Positions 34,946-47,788 of a stretch of 64,000 nucleotides of DNA are shown here, in pieces. The stretch's first letter is position 1. Each line of letters starts with the position of its first letter. This stretch comes from Cymodocea nodosa (taxonomy: Eukaryota; Streptophyta; Magnoliopsida; Alismatales; Cymodoceaceae), in assembly GCA_036874045.1 (NCBI GenBank), contig CM072341.1, forward strand, positions 7,886,501-7,950,500, given 5' to 3'. The notes under the pieces were generated by a model, which saw nothing but the letters and a program-made list of their open reading frames with translations, did not search any database and was not told the origin of the DNA. A program made the position numbers and the translations under genes.

Positions 34946-36777
34946 TGTTAGGATCGATAGGCTCACCAGAGGGGGGGTGAATGGTGAAAGTGTGTAGTTT
35001 TTAAAATTCTTTTAATGTTGAATCGAATGATTCAATAGAAATGTAGTGAGATGAAACTAAGAGAATGCAAATCAATAGAGACAAGAAACACACAGCAAAT
35101 TTTAGGTGGTTCACCAACTTGGCTAGTCCACCCCCAAGATTTACTTGGGCTTCACTAAGTGTTTTAACACTTACACACTTGCTTTTAGGTCAAAACAAGA
35201 ACCAACTGCACAGAAGTTTTCAGGTATAAACTTCAGTAAACCAACCTCTAGAGTTTTCAGGACGAAACTCAAACCAACACTGTATGTAGCTTTCAGGTTG
35301 AAGCCACGAACCAACAACTTTAAACCTTCAATCAGAGTTTTGACGCACAGAGCTTTTTCTACAGTAGATCTTTAGAATATACTTCATTGTTTGCAGACTT
35401 GAGTGTAAATGGAATTGGAGTGTAGCTCACTGTATATCTCCCGTATATCCATTGTCTGTATTTTGTAAATATACCTGATATTTACAACGATCATATTTTT
35501 CTCTAACGGATGTATTCTACTATACTTGATTAGGCTGAAGTCCCAATACGGTAAGTTACCGTTTAAAAAATCGTTTCAAGATATCTTACTGATTTTCTTA
35601 TCCTTTCGGATAGTTAGCTATGCAACTCTCCGAAGAGTATTTGTAACTCACTGAAAGATCACTTAACCTTTACTGCCAGGTAGGATTCCAAAATATTAAA
35701 TGTGAGCTGCCATTCAATCGGATACTTATAACTGTAACTCACTGAACAGTTATATACTTGTTAGATAGTTTGTCTTTGTTAACTTTCCGATTGCTTTAAT
35801 TCAGCACGTGCATAAAGGCTGACTTAAGTTTCAGATGGTTATCCCTGTAACTCACCGAAATGCTTTAGGATTTCGGATAGTTATCTTTCTAACTCTCCGA
35901 AAACTTATTTACACTTCTTTCTGGAATTCTGCACGTGGGAAATTTAATGACTTAAGTTTCGGATGGTTAAACTGTAACTCACCAAAACTCTTTTAAAATT
36001 TCAGATAGTTATCTTTCTAACTCTCCGAAAACCCATTTGAGCATCTGTCTGGAATTCTACTTGTGGGAAATTTACTGACTTAAGTTTCGGATGGTTAAAC
36101 TGTAACTCACCGAAACTCTCTTGAAATTTTGGATAGTTATCTTTCTAACTCTCCAATTTTCTCTTTTAAGCTTTTAATTGCTGGCTTCTCCATTTTGCAC
36201 ATGCGTAATAAAATGACTTAAGTTTCGAAAAGTTATGCTTGTAACTTACCGAAAACTCAAATAGTTATCTAACCCTCCGAAAAAAAAACTCGGATAGCTA
36301 TCTAACTCTCCAAAAAGAAAACTCGGATAGTTATCTAACTCTCCAACAAGCCTTTTAAGCTTCCACTCTTTATTTCTGCATGTGATTTATTGAATGACTT
36401 AAGTTTCGAATGGTTAGCCTTTCTAACTTTCTGATTTTCCTTTTTCTTTCGGATAGTTAACTCCATAACTCTCCGATCATTTAACCAACTTAACTGTCTG
36501 ATTTAATACCTCTCTGAAGGCTTTATAAAATTCGGATAGTTATCCTTCTAACTATGCAATAGTCTTGCTGCTATTTTACTCTTCGGATACTTGAACCTGT
36601 AATTATCCGATTTTGCTGTATCTTGAAAGTATTATCATCTGGAACCTTCTCGATCTATTCATTTGCTTGGAATTTGTTCTAACGGCCTTCTGATCTAATG
36701 CAGTACAGACTTAACTGTGAAATACAATATGTTTCCTCACATAGGTTTTGCATTATCAAAATACTCGGGTTCTAACA
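34946..36777 (-). mobile_element. Copia-2 5' LTR, complete (1832 bp)
   Basis: Termini TGTTAG...CTAACA form a 6-bp inverted repeat. The same family supplies 1-1337. The LTR is dominated by palindrome units with CGGATAGTTA/TAACTCTCCG-type arms, CTTAAGT and CACGTG motifs (35620-36560). The short frame at 35145-35375 (+) mirrors the antisense of the one at 853-1140 and has no protein features. Confidence 0.93.
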
Positions 36778-36906
36778 AGCTACACCCCTAAGGATTTCGT
36801 TAAAGTCCAATTCAGAAAATATTTCAGTACGTCTCTATGTTGAATAATCCTGTGTAGGTGTTTTTACTAATCGTTTAGTGCTAGGAGAATCAATCCATGT
36901 GCTCAT
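36778..36906 (-). pseudogene. gag: Athila Gag capsid ORF, copy D, 5' stub
   Basis: It starts MSTWIDSPSTKRLVKTPT at 36906 and runs to the Copia-2 insertion after ...NEILRGV. The downstream capsid part is absent. It lies about 960 bp after the T32 stop, the same spacing as in copies C and E. Confidence 0.8.
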
Positions 36907-37868
36907 AAATTCTTAACATAAAATAAAATAACAGAAGATTAATTACATACCAGTCTGAAGCTTTATATTCAGTAAATAGTTGTTGATGGATGAAGTTGAA
37001 TCAACTACTTCTCCTTCCAGTTCCCTGACGAATTTTCTTTTCTCAAATGCTGGTAACTTGTAAATAACATTCTGTTCTATATTTATAATGCACGTCCATA
37101 AAGCAAATGAAACTCGTTGCAAGAACGTGTCTTGTAACGTGTAGTGTGGTTCCTATTTTTATGGATACGTGTGCCACTTCTAATTTCAAATTTTAGTAAC
37201 TGCTAAATGCACGAAGTTTCGTTCATGGCTAAAAGAATAACCGTTTAGTTTAATCCACGAACTAACCTCATTGAGTTACAGTTAACTCAACAAACTAGCT
37301 TCGATTACTACTGCTAACTCCACGGACTAACTTCGTTGAGTTACAGTTAACTCAACGGAGTGACCTTATATTTTATTATTGACCTCGTGGAGTTAAGGTT
37401 AACTCAACGGACTTACTTCGTTGAGTTAACACTTAGCAACCTCTAAGTTTACTCCTTGTATTAACTTCTATATTTTTCTTCTCTCCTACATTCTATTAAC
37501 TTAATTAAAGTTAAATACATGTCATTAATGTAGTGTTCTAATTTAACTCATTTAAATCTGAACATTATATAAATATTTAACTTGCAGTTCATTTTATGTT
37601 ATGTAAAATTTATATTTTACTTTGCAGCATGTAGATATTTTCAGGCATTAATCCGTTATCGTGCCTTTAATCTCGTCATCCAACAGATTGCATAATGTTC
37701 ATACAATTATTTAATATTCAAGATAGTTCATCAATTATATCATTCATTCACAAACAAGCATGTAAAAATATCTGAAAAATATACATTCATTAATATGAAT
37801 AGTTTTACATTACATTCAGTCAGATATCTTTCATACAAATATAAGTACAAGTAGACAAACAATACAAT
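36907..37868 (-). other. Spacer between T32 and capsid ORFs, copy D
   Basis: This is gene-free and collinear with 23679-24622 and 52226-53170. Palindromes with GTTGAGTTA/TAACTCAAC arms lie at 37255-37430; the rest is AT-rich. Confidence 0.65.
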
Positions 37869-40134
37869 TTAATCTCTCTTCCTAAGTTCATCTACTTCCT
37901 TCTAGAGTTTTTCTAATTGTTGCTCTAATTGGTTAATCCTTTCTACAACTCCTATAACTCCTCTAGAAGGTTCAACAATCTCTGCAACAACATAATTTCT
38001 GTACTCTTTCACTAAAATGGTTCTTGATCTTATCCTTTTGGATGCCCATTTAGTGAAATCGATACAATCCACCATCAGCAGTGGAATCAAATCTCCATAA
38101 AATAATTTTTTCTTCACTATTCTCAGCTTAGAGATAAAAACTGCAGACCAATTAATCTAAATTTTGTTCACAACTGCATATGTGGCCCATTTAACAAATT
38201 GACTCAGTTCTATATCATGGCCTTGTCATTGGTAGACATTCTTAATGAGAATGTTAGCTATCATGTGTGCTTTACCATTTAATTGTTTTAGTCTATTTAA
38301 TAACGACACATCAAGATTGATAGCTAAACAATCCTTTATAGTCTGTTCTGTCTACTCGACTGTAGTTGTGCTTTCTAGAATTTCTAGTCCTTCATTCTTC
38401 AATCCAAGAATGTTGTGGAGAAGCTTTGGTGTTATCAGTACATCAGCTTCCTCCATGTTGGAAATTAATCCTCCTTCTCCTTCTCTTAAGTTTGCATAAA
38501 AGTAGGGCACTAGATTTTCATATATTGCATACCCTCTTTGTTGAGAAATAAACTGTAGTAGACCTTGGAACTTAAATAAATCCTTAATTTCTTGCATTCC
38601 GTCCTAATTTACTAGTTTACTGTAAATGATATCATAACCTCTTATCTCTTGGTATTTATTATAAGCTTCCTAACTCCAAAAGTGTACTTCATTTAGAACT
38701 GTTGTTTCAGTCGAGTCAGGAATGTGAATTTCTTGCTCTAGAGGGGTTTGGAGGGGTTTGTTCTTGAACTTCCTCTTCCATATGCTAAACTTGGATAGAT
38801 TGAAAATGCTTTGGGGATTCCTGAATATTTGCTTCTGCTTCTGTCTGTGGTGGTGAGCCGGTAGAACTCTCCACTCTTCTTTCTTGCATCCTCTCTAAAA
38901 TTTATTGAAGAGTTCAGTGGAATCTATCGAGTTATCTCTTTCCATATTTACTTGTTCAGCTTCTTGTTCAGCTTCTTGTTCAGTTTCTGTTCTTTCTTCT
39001 TCCTCCTGCCTACCAATCTGCATTGTCACTATTCTTTCTGATTCTGTGGCAAATTGGGATGGAGTTTCGGGTAAATAAGCTTCTGCCCTAATTTCTGTTT
39101 CTTCTATTTGTATAGGCTGTAGACTAGTTTTAGCCTATTTTTCTTCTTCTCTATGCTCTTGCTGCTGCTGCTCCTACTCCTCTTCAAAATTGGATAGCAA
39201 GTTTACAAAATTTGGCACTACATGCCCTACTAACATTTGTCTTTCAGATTTAATCTCCTCTTGATATTCAGACACTATCTCTTTTCCTTTCCTTTTTCTA
39301 ATTAATTGTGTCTGGTCTTCCTCTTCCTTGTTTGAGATTAAATCCACAAAAATAGGCTCTGTAGGCCTTTAAGCCACAGGTATTGGCTCTTCCTGTTTAA
39401 CTCTTTCCATAATTACTGGTCTCGAAGGACCAACTTCATCTCCTTTTTCAATAGGTCTGGCAGTAGCTTCACGATGCTATTCCACTTTGATTTTATATTG
39501 GGCTTTCAACTTTTCTGCAGCCCTCTTTTTGCACCATGCATCAAACACCAGATGTGCTATAGCTACTACCAATTCTTCTGGTTCTCCTTGGTCTTTTCCT
39601 ATTTGAACCAGTTCTTGAAATTCTCTTCTTTCTTCTTCAGTAGAAGGTGCTAAAATTGCTGCTCGTTCCAATGGCCTTGGTGGTGGAACTGAAGGTCCTG
39701 GCTGCTGTTCCTTAGGAACAGGTCTTTCAACAAATGGTTCCTCTTGTTCTGCAGTTGTCTCTTCTTCATTTTCTTTCCTTTCTTGCTCCCAGATCTCCCA
39801 TTGAGCTCGTCTACCTATGCGTCTTTTGAACTAGAGCCGAGACTTACATTGGATTAATTCTAGGGCAACTTCGTTGTTTAGCCTGATTTTTCTCTTTGCT
39901 TATAGTAATTTCCATAGCAACCTTTATTCTTGTTTCCATAATCTAAGGTATTCATATATCCAAATCTATTAAAACTCTTCTCTAATTGAAAAGTTCTAAT
40001 TCTACCTTTTGTAGTTCTTTTTCTCTCATTGTATTTCTGATCTTTTGCCTTGTGTGCCAATCCTCCGAGTCTTTGAGAAATTCTGACATGTCTATTGCCT
40101 TTTCCCAGAACTCAAGTGTCATCTTCCTCATCAT
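37869..40134 (-). pseudogene. Athila accessory ORF (T32-like), copy D
   Basis: It starts MMRKMTLEF at 40134 and ends RKRD-like at 37869. The order matches copy C: charged N-terminus, Glu/Gln-rich centre (three tandem EAEQ-coding units near 38955-38990), T32-like domain with MQEIKDLFKFQGLLQFISQQ, NLVPYFYANL and GLKNEG, then KKKLFYGDLIPLLMVDCIDF and a coiled-coil end. Multiple stops and frame breaks are present. The tandem units appear specific to this copy. Confidence 0.75.
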
Positions 40135-40647
40135 GGAGTTACACAACGGAACGGAATCGCTCTGATCTCTACTGTTCTAAGTTCTAAATGATTCTGTAGA
40201 TAATGCCCTCAAACCCTAAGTTTAATATAAATAAGCCCTAAGTTTATGCAGGTAATTAGATCATTTCCCACACAAACTCTCGCTCTCTCATCCGTGGAAT
40301 TACGGTTAACTCCACAGACTAAGTCTGTGGACTTAACTACAGTACTTCGTTGAGTTATAGTTAACTCAACGGGGTAAGTTTGTTAACTTATCCTAGACTC
40401 AATGGACTAAGTTCGTTGAGTTAAGTGTAACTCAATGGACTTTTCGTAAAGTTATATCTAATAAAAATACATATAATAATATTTTTTACTTTGGTCAAGA
40501 CCAAAGAATTTCCGATCTAACCGATTCTTAATTTTTCAACACTTTAAAAGTTTTCGGTCAAATCGTTACATTCCTCGATTGAACTGAAATTACATATTTT
40601 CTCTTCTTCTTTTTTTTCTTTTTTTTTTAAACTTAGAAACTTTCTTA
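40135..40647 (-). other. Spacer between integrase and T32 ORF, copy D
   Basis: No gene is seen. GTTGAGTTA/TAACTCAAC palindromes lie at 40335-40440; a poly-T/C tract is at 40605-40630. Confidence 0.6.
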
Positions 40648-43600
40648 CTAAGTAAAGCTCGAGTAGTCCTCTACTCTTATTTCTTCTACAATTCCAAAAG
40701 AACTTTTTGGTATCTTCAAAATAGGTCTAAGTCTTTCTCCATTTAATTTAAATATATTCTGATTTTTAGGATTTTCAATTTCAATAGCTCCATAGAGAAA
40801 TATTTTGAACTATATAAGGTCCTGCCCATCTAGATCTTAATTTTCCTAGATGGTTATGGAGTCTAGTCATGTAAAGATATACTTCTTGTCATACTTCAAA
40901 GGTTTTTGGAATAATTTTCTTATCATGCCAGAATTTCATTTTCTCTTTTTCTCTTACAGTTTTCGAATAAGCTTCATTTCTAAATTCTTCTAATTCAATC
41001 AATTGTATTTTCCTATTTTCAGCAGCTTGATTTAAATTAGTGTTCAAAGTTTTTAATGCCCAATAAGTTTTATGTTCAATTTCAGTTAGTAAATGACAAC
41101 TTTTTCCATATACTAGCCTAAAAGGTGACATACTTAAGCTTGTCTTGTAAGCAGTTCTATAAGCCCAAAGTGCATCTATCAATCTATTAGCCCAATCTGT
41201 TCTAGTAGGATTTACTACTTTTTCTAAGATTAACTTAATTTGTTTGTTTGCACTTTCTACTTGTCCACTAGTTTGCGGATGATATGATGTTGCAATTTTG
41301 TGGTTTACTCCATATTTCTTCATTAAGGCTTCAAAACTTCTATTATAGAAATGAGTTCCTCTATCACTGATAATAGCTTTAGGTATTCCAAATCTAGCAA
41401 TTATATTGGTTCTTATAAAATGTATTACCACTTTGTTGTCATTAGTTTTTGTAGGAATAACTTCTATCTATTTAGATACATAATCCACCCCCAACAATAT
41501 CTAATTAAATTGATTAGACATAGTAAATGGACCCATAAAATCTATTCCCCACACATCAAAGATTTCAACCTCAACAATAGGATTAAAAGGCAGCATATTC
41601 CTCTTTGATATTCTTCCTATTTGTTGACATTTTAAATAGTTTAAACAGTATTTATGAGCATCTTTGAATAGTGTTGGCCAATAAAATCGACATTGCAAAA
41701 TTTTTACAGCAGTTTTCCCTGAACCAAAATGTCCTCCACATGCTTGGTTATGGCAGAAAGACAATATGCTCTGATATTCAGTTTATGGAACACACCTCCT
41801 TAAAACCAAATCAAGACATTTCTTAAATAAGTATGGGTCTTCCCAATAGTAATATCTCACTCTTGAGAAGAACAATTTCTTATCCTGTCTATTCCAATCC
41901 TTAGGTGTTAAACTAGTAACTAAGTAATTAACTATGTCTACATACCAAGGCATTGTGTTGATGGTCATTAACTGTTCATTAGGAAAATTATCCTTAATTT
42001 TAATATTTGATTTTCTATTTGTAATCTTGATAAATGATCTGCTACTACATTCTCACAACCTTTTTTATTTTTAATTTCTAGATCAAATTCTTGTAATAAT
42101 AATATCCATCGGATCAATCTAGGTTTAGTCTATTTCTTTGCTATTAGGTGTTTTAAAGCTGAATGATCCATATATACTATCACTTTAGCTCTAATCAGAT
42201 ATGATCTAAACTTTTCTAAGGAAAACACAACAGCTAACAGCTCTTTTTCAGTAGTTGTGTAATTAACTTGAGCATCATTTAAAGTTTTGCTTGCATAATG
42301 AATCACTCTAGGAGATTTTTCTATCTTCTGTCCTAGCACTGCTCCTACAACAAAATCAGATGCATCACACATTAATTCAAATGGATGGCTCCAATTAGGT
42401 GCTTGAATTATAGGAGTTGAAATTAAGCTAGTTTGAAGCTTGAAAAATGCTTCTTTGCAATTTCTATCAAAGTTGAATGGGACATCTTTTAATAGATTAG
42501 ATAAAGGTCTAGCTATTTTGCTAAAATCTTTAATAAATCTTCTATAAAATCCAGCATGTCTTAGAAATGATCTAATATCTTTTACGGATTTAGGTTTTGG
42601 TAGATTAGAAATTACTTCTATTTTAGCTTTATCTACTTCCAACCCCTTCTTTGAAGTAACATGTCCTAAGACTATTCCTTGATTAACCATGAAGTGACAT
42701 TTTTCCCAATTTAAAACCAGATTTTTTTCCACACAGCATTTTAATACTTGGTCTAAATTGTTTAAACACACTTCATATGAAGTTCCATAAACAGTAAAAT
42801 CATCCATAAATATTTCTAAAAAATCTTCAATCATTTTAGTGAATATGCCCTGCATACACCTTTGAAAGGTGGCTGGTGTATTACATAATTCGAATGACAT
42901 TCTCTTAAAAGCATAAGTTCCATTAGGACAAGTCAAAGTTGTTTTCTCTTGATCCTCTAATGCTACTGGAACTTGGTTATATCCTGAATACCCGTCTAGG
43001 AAACAAAAATATTCTTGCCCTACTAATTTCTCAAGCATTTGATCTATAAAAGGTAAGGGAAAATGATCTTTCCTAGTCAAAGCATTCAGCTTTCTATAGT
43101 CTAGACACAGTCTTCAGCCTGATTGAATTCTAGTAGGTATCAAGTCCTGACTTTCATTCCTAATAACTGTTAATCCTGATTTCTTGGGAACTACATGGAT
43201 TGGACTAACCCATGAGCTATTAGAAATCGGATAAATTATGTCATTATCTAACCATTTCACTATTTCCTTCTTGACTACTTCTTTAAGGTTTGGATTTAAT
43301 CTCCTGTTAGGAATTCTAATTGGTTTAGCATTCTCTTCTAAATATATGTGGTGACAGCATAAAGTTGCACTTAACCCTTTTATATCAATTATAATCTATC
43401 CTATTGCTTCTTTATAAGTTTTTACTACATCTTTTAATTTAGCAATTTGATCTTCTTTTAAATCTGAAGCAATAATGATTGGACATGTTCGTTTTTATTC
43501 CAAAAATATATAGGTTAATTCAGGAGGTAAATGTTTTAATTCTAACTGTTGCCTATCAAAAGCTAGAGCTCCTAATTGAACATCATCATTTTCTAAATTA

Positions 43601-45294
43601 ATTTCTTCCTGATCTCCTTCTACATTTATGCTTTCACTTTTTTCTAAAATCTCAGAATTAAGTTGCCTATTTAATTCTTCTTGAATCACATCATCTAGCA
43701 TATCTCCTTCATCTTCTAAAAAGTCTATAGTATGTAAGGACATTTCTAACTCTTCAAACTTTTCTAGTTTGAAAATGTTTAATTGAGTATCCTCATTACC
43801 ATATACTAACTTCATAATTCCAGTTTTACAATTTATAACAGCCCCTGATGTTGCTAAAAATGGTCTTCCCAAAATTAAAGATGTATCACTATTTTTATGC
43901 TTAATTTGTTGGGAATCCAAAATTACAATATCAATAGGATATATGAAGTTTTTGATTTTAATTAAGACATCCTCTATTTTTCCTCTAAGGTATCTTATAG
44001 TTCTATTAGCTAATTGAATAACAGCCCTAGTAGGGATTAAACCTTCTAATCCTAAGGATGCAAATATATCACTTGGCATAACATTTATACCTGCACCTAG
44101 GTCTATTAAGGTTCTTTCTAGAATGGTATTTCCTATGGTGCATGATATAACAGGGATTCCAAGATGTGATAACTTTTTAGGAATTTGTGGCAGAAATAGG
44201 AAACTACTTTGCTCAGCTAAAAAGACTTTCCTTAAAACTTTTCGCTCTCTTTTCTTAGTACACCAATCCTTAAGAAATTTAGCACAAAGTGGCATTGTCT
44301 GCAATAAGTCTAACAAAGGAATGTTAACTTGTACTTTTTCAAAAATTTCTCTAATTTTTTCTTATTTTTTAGGAAATGTTTGTTGTAGTCTTTCAGGATA
44401 GGGTGCTAATGATTGTGATTTAAAAGATTCTTTTTCTTTCATTTGATTTGTTTGATCATTTTTAGTCTCATTTTTTAATTCAGACTTTTCTTCATTGATT
44501 TCTATATTTTCAGATATTATATTTTCATTATCATTTTGATTTATGTTCTTATCCATCTTTATATTACTTTCTTTTTGAATTCTTGATGGTATATCAGTTC
44601 CAGATCTTAGTGTTGTACATACATCTTCCAAATTTTCGTTACTTTCTTGATGTTGTATTTCATTTTCGTGATTATGATCTTCAACTATTTTTAGTTTTAA
44701 ATTACATTTTTTTAATTCTATTGCATTGGTATTCTCTATTGTTTGTATGTCTTGCAAATTATGCAAATCTATAACATTAAATTTTTTATTTGTGTTGTCT
44801 TGTTGCATAACTTGTAATTTCATTGTAAACTCGTCCAATACTTTTAGTTTTCTTTCCAGATCATCTAATCTCATTACATTCAATTTTTGATTGATTTTCA
44901 TTATAGTTTTTTCAGTTTCGTATATAATATCAATTTTAGGTTTTGAATATGCTTCCTTATAGTTTAATTGGTTGACTTCTTGTTGCTGACACATATATTG
45001 TTCTAGTTTGTCCATGTTTTGTTCTAAACTACGCTCCAGTCTGTCATACCTATCCCAAACTTCATTGTCTCTCAGCATATTACACATTCTAAGCTGACCA
45101 TTAGTTGGGTAAACTATAGGATTCCCATACTCAGCTCTATTATATTGAATATAATTCATTTGTTATTCATGTAATCTAATCATCTGCAACCATCTCAGTT
45201 TCAAACAATTAGAGATGTCGTGACCTTCCAATTTGCAGAATTCACATATGCTGACTACAGGTTTCAAAAATCTTTGAGCATAAGCATATGCCAT
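40648..45294 (-). pseudogene. pol: Athila zinc-knuckle Gag segment and pol, copy D
   Basis: It starts MAYAYAQRF at 45294, shortly after the primer sites. A CCHC knuckle CEFCKLEGHDISNC is near 45205-45250; then come a Gln/Asn-rich helical linker, TLRSGTDIP, PYPERLQQ, protease LIDLGAGINVMPSDIF (near 44075-44110), RT with FMDDFTVYG (near 42790-42815), RNase H MCDASDF and TEKELLAVVF, and integrase with [31 protein letters not shown] and the GPY/F end at 40648. Stops include TGG to TGA near 43115. The capsid domain that normally precedes the knuckle is absent here. Confidence 0.9.
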
Positions 45295-45376
45295 ATTCTC
45301 AATTATAGAAGAAAACACACAATACCCCTCTTGCTATTAAAACAAAACAGCACTTACAGTTGCTTAGCTACTCAAT

Positions 45377-45394
45377 TCCCCAGCAACGGTGCTA
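45377..45394 (-). promoter_or_regulatory. Second tRNA-Asp primer-binding-like site, copy D
   Basis: On the - strand TAGCACCGTTGCTGGGGA is close to TGGCGCCGTTGCCGGGGA, the complement of plant tRNA-Asp(GUC). It sits about 80 bp downstream of the LTR-adjacent site, with the same AGTTTTC lead-in, so the site is duplicated in this copy. Confidence 0.65.
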
Positions 45395-45455
45395 GAAAAC
45401 TTATATTGATTTGTTAACTTCTGTTTGTTAGGCGGCACTAGAGAACTTGATTAGT

Positions 45456-45473
45456 TCCCTGGCAACGGCGCTA
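45456..45473 (-). promoter_or_regulatory. Athila primer-binding site (tRNA-Asp), copy D
   Basis: On the - strand TAGCGCCGTTGCCAGGGA follows LTR end ...AATACA and AGTTTTC. It matches the plant tRNA-Asp complement except at two positions. This tRNA is the usual primer of Athila-like elements. Confidence 0.85.
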
Positions 45474-45480
45474 GAAAACT

Positions 45481-47788
45481 TGTATTGGTTGTGAAAAGTT
45501 AAATCTTAAACTTGCTTATATCAGTAATTCCTTTTTAGAAGTAAACAAACAACCTTTCACACAAATTAAATATTTATTCCAATTTATATTTTAACTACAA
45601 GTGCACAATGTATATTGTATTTGTGCAAGTACAAGTCGATCCCTATTTGGGTTTTCCCAGCACTACACAAGAAAAACTTAGATTTGTTACTTCTGTTTTA
45701 CTTAATTAATTTATCTTTATGCCTATTCTTTCTTTTAGAAGTAAACAAACAATCTTTAATACAATTTAGATATTAATTCCAATTTGTACTTTAACTGCAA
45801 GTGCATAGTGTCTATTGTATCAATGTGCAAGTACAGGTTGATCCCACAGGGAATTGCTGACGAATTTGAGAACTATTCGTTTGTTAACAATCAAATTTAT
45901 ATATTCAATAAGCTCTCCGTTGACTTACAGTTAACTCAATGGATTAACCTCGTGGACTTAAGTTAACTCCACGAGCCTGACTTTTCTTTTTAATACTGCT
46001 ATTTACAGAGGAATTCGGCCAACCATTGGGCAATTCCACAGATTGTAAATAACATCAATTAAGCTCTTTAATGTTAGTTAGCATTGGATTTATCATTAAG
46101 CAATACTAACATTCAGATAATTCAAACAGTAACCATTAAAATTTTTAAGTCTTTTGAACGAACCAATTTTAGTAAACTGTAAAATTAAAACTAACATAAA
46201 ACAATCACAAAACTGATACAGATAACATTAATCACGATACAACACAAATAATACAACACTCAAATACAACATACAAACATAGATAAATTGATTTTGGTAT
46301 TTTTGTTTTAATATGAACATGGAAATGGGTGATGGGTGAAATGTAAAGTAATCTCACTTAACAGTAAATACTTCCGACACAACTTGCAGCGCAATTACAC
46401 CACTAAAAATTAAACCACTTACAATTCTGTCTCCTCTCCCTATAGAATCGCGAGTCTAGAATTGCAAGATGATCTCCTCTTTAGCATACAGGCATCAACT
46501 TGAAGCCAAGGCTAAAAGCTTTACGATCTCCAAAAATATGAGTCGGTGCTTGGTGAAAATGGCTTCCCTTCCCGCGACGCGATCACTCCTCACAGTGGTT
46601 GTCAGGCACTGTGTTTGGCTCGGAATCGACCCGACATCAGGCAAGTATCCTCACAGACATCCGAAGGTTGGTGATTATGGTGGTGATGATCGTAGTTGGT
46701 GTGGTACTTTAGAGAATTGCGACGCCGATCCTCCTCTGCACACACTGACCTTCCATCGACCACCCCTTTTTCTTTTTTCTTCTTTTCTTTTATATTTCTT
46801 CAGTAGTAACTGCTTCTACTTGAATGGTCGATTGGATTTCCTTCATTCATATCAACGGCGATGCTTCCTTCTCCTGCACGATACGTGCAAACGTGGTTTT
46901 TCCTTCCAACTATCCTGTTTCTACAACCGCTACAGTGGCATATTAGAAAATATATAGTCCGTGGAGTTACAAATAACTCAACGGACTTTCTTCGTTGATT
47001 TAACTATAAAACACATGCATAAATTTAACTATCCGATGCTCAAGTGCATTTCAGATACTTATAAACTTAACTATCCAATGCTTAGATGCATTTCGAATAG
47101 TTACAGATAACTCACCGATATATAACTTAAGTAAATCTACCAGATCTCGACACGTGTTAGCAGCAGTTTAATCATAAAATAACATTTCAGAGAGTTACAG
47201 GTTAACTATCCGATGCTTAGATGCATTTCAGATAGTTACAGCTAACTCACCGAAAATCCACTTAAGTCAATTTCCCAGAACATGACACGTGTCCTTAGCT
47301 ATTTTATAAAATAAAAAGAGATTTCGGAAAGTTACAAGGATAACTATCTCATGCCCAGCTGAAATTTCGAATAGTTATAGATAACTCACTGAAATTTCAC
47401 TTAAGTCATTCATTATGGTTTCAACACGTGTACTTCAGGAAATAATAAAATATTCTCTCAAAACATAACTATTCGGCAATATAAACATAACTATCCAACA
47501 TATTCGGTTTGTTAAACATAACTATCCGAAATATGTTCTGTATGTTAAACATAACTGTCCGAAATATCAGAAAATTCGGATACTTAAGAATTTCATAGTC
47601 TGCAACTTACCGACAGTTCATAAATGTACTAAATTAACATTAATTCCCCAAAATTAAGCAGATTCTTTAATTAAAGCATATAACAGTGCAATTATAACAT
47701 AATGGCTTAATTCTCATATGATAAGCTAAATATTATGCAATTAACCATCATTTAACCGTTAATAATATGCACTTTTTCATTCTAAACA
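45481..47788 (-). mobile_element. Athila LTR shared by copies E (3' LTR) and D (5' LTR)
   Basis: On the - strand it begins TGTTTAGAATG after the polypurine tract of copy E and ends AATACA before the primer site of copy D, so it serves both. It is 2308 bp long. The extra length relative to LTR B comes from a partial duplication of the U5-like end (45541-45645 repeats 45735-45845). The TATA box is at 46949-46956 and palindrome/G-box cassettes at 46960-47460. An antisense open frame of 162 codons (46469-46957) recurs in sibling LTRs. Confidence 0.9.
46949..46956 (-). promoter_or_regulatory. TATA box of the shared D/E Athila LTR
   Basis: The + strand AATATATA is the complement of TATATATT, in the same context as LTRs A and B. 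Confidence 0.6.

Larger units (their letters stand above)
32061..36777 (-). mobile_element. Copia-2: 5' half of a SIRE-like Ty1/copia element
   Basis: On the - strand: complete 5' LTR, tRNA-iMet primer site, gag, protease and most of integrase. The element stops inside the integrase C-terminus at about 32061, where the inverted Athila copy B begins, so RT, RNase H and the 3' LTR are lost. It inserted in the capsid ORF of Athila copy D (right flank AGCTA). The left target copy is not present because of the truncation. Confidence 0.92.
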
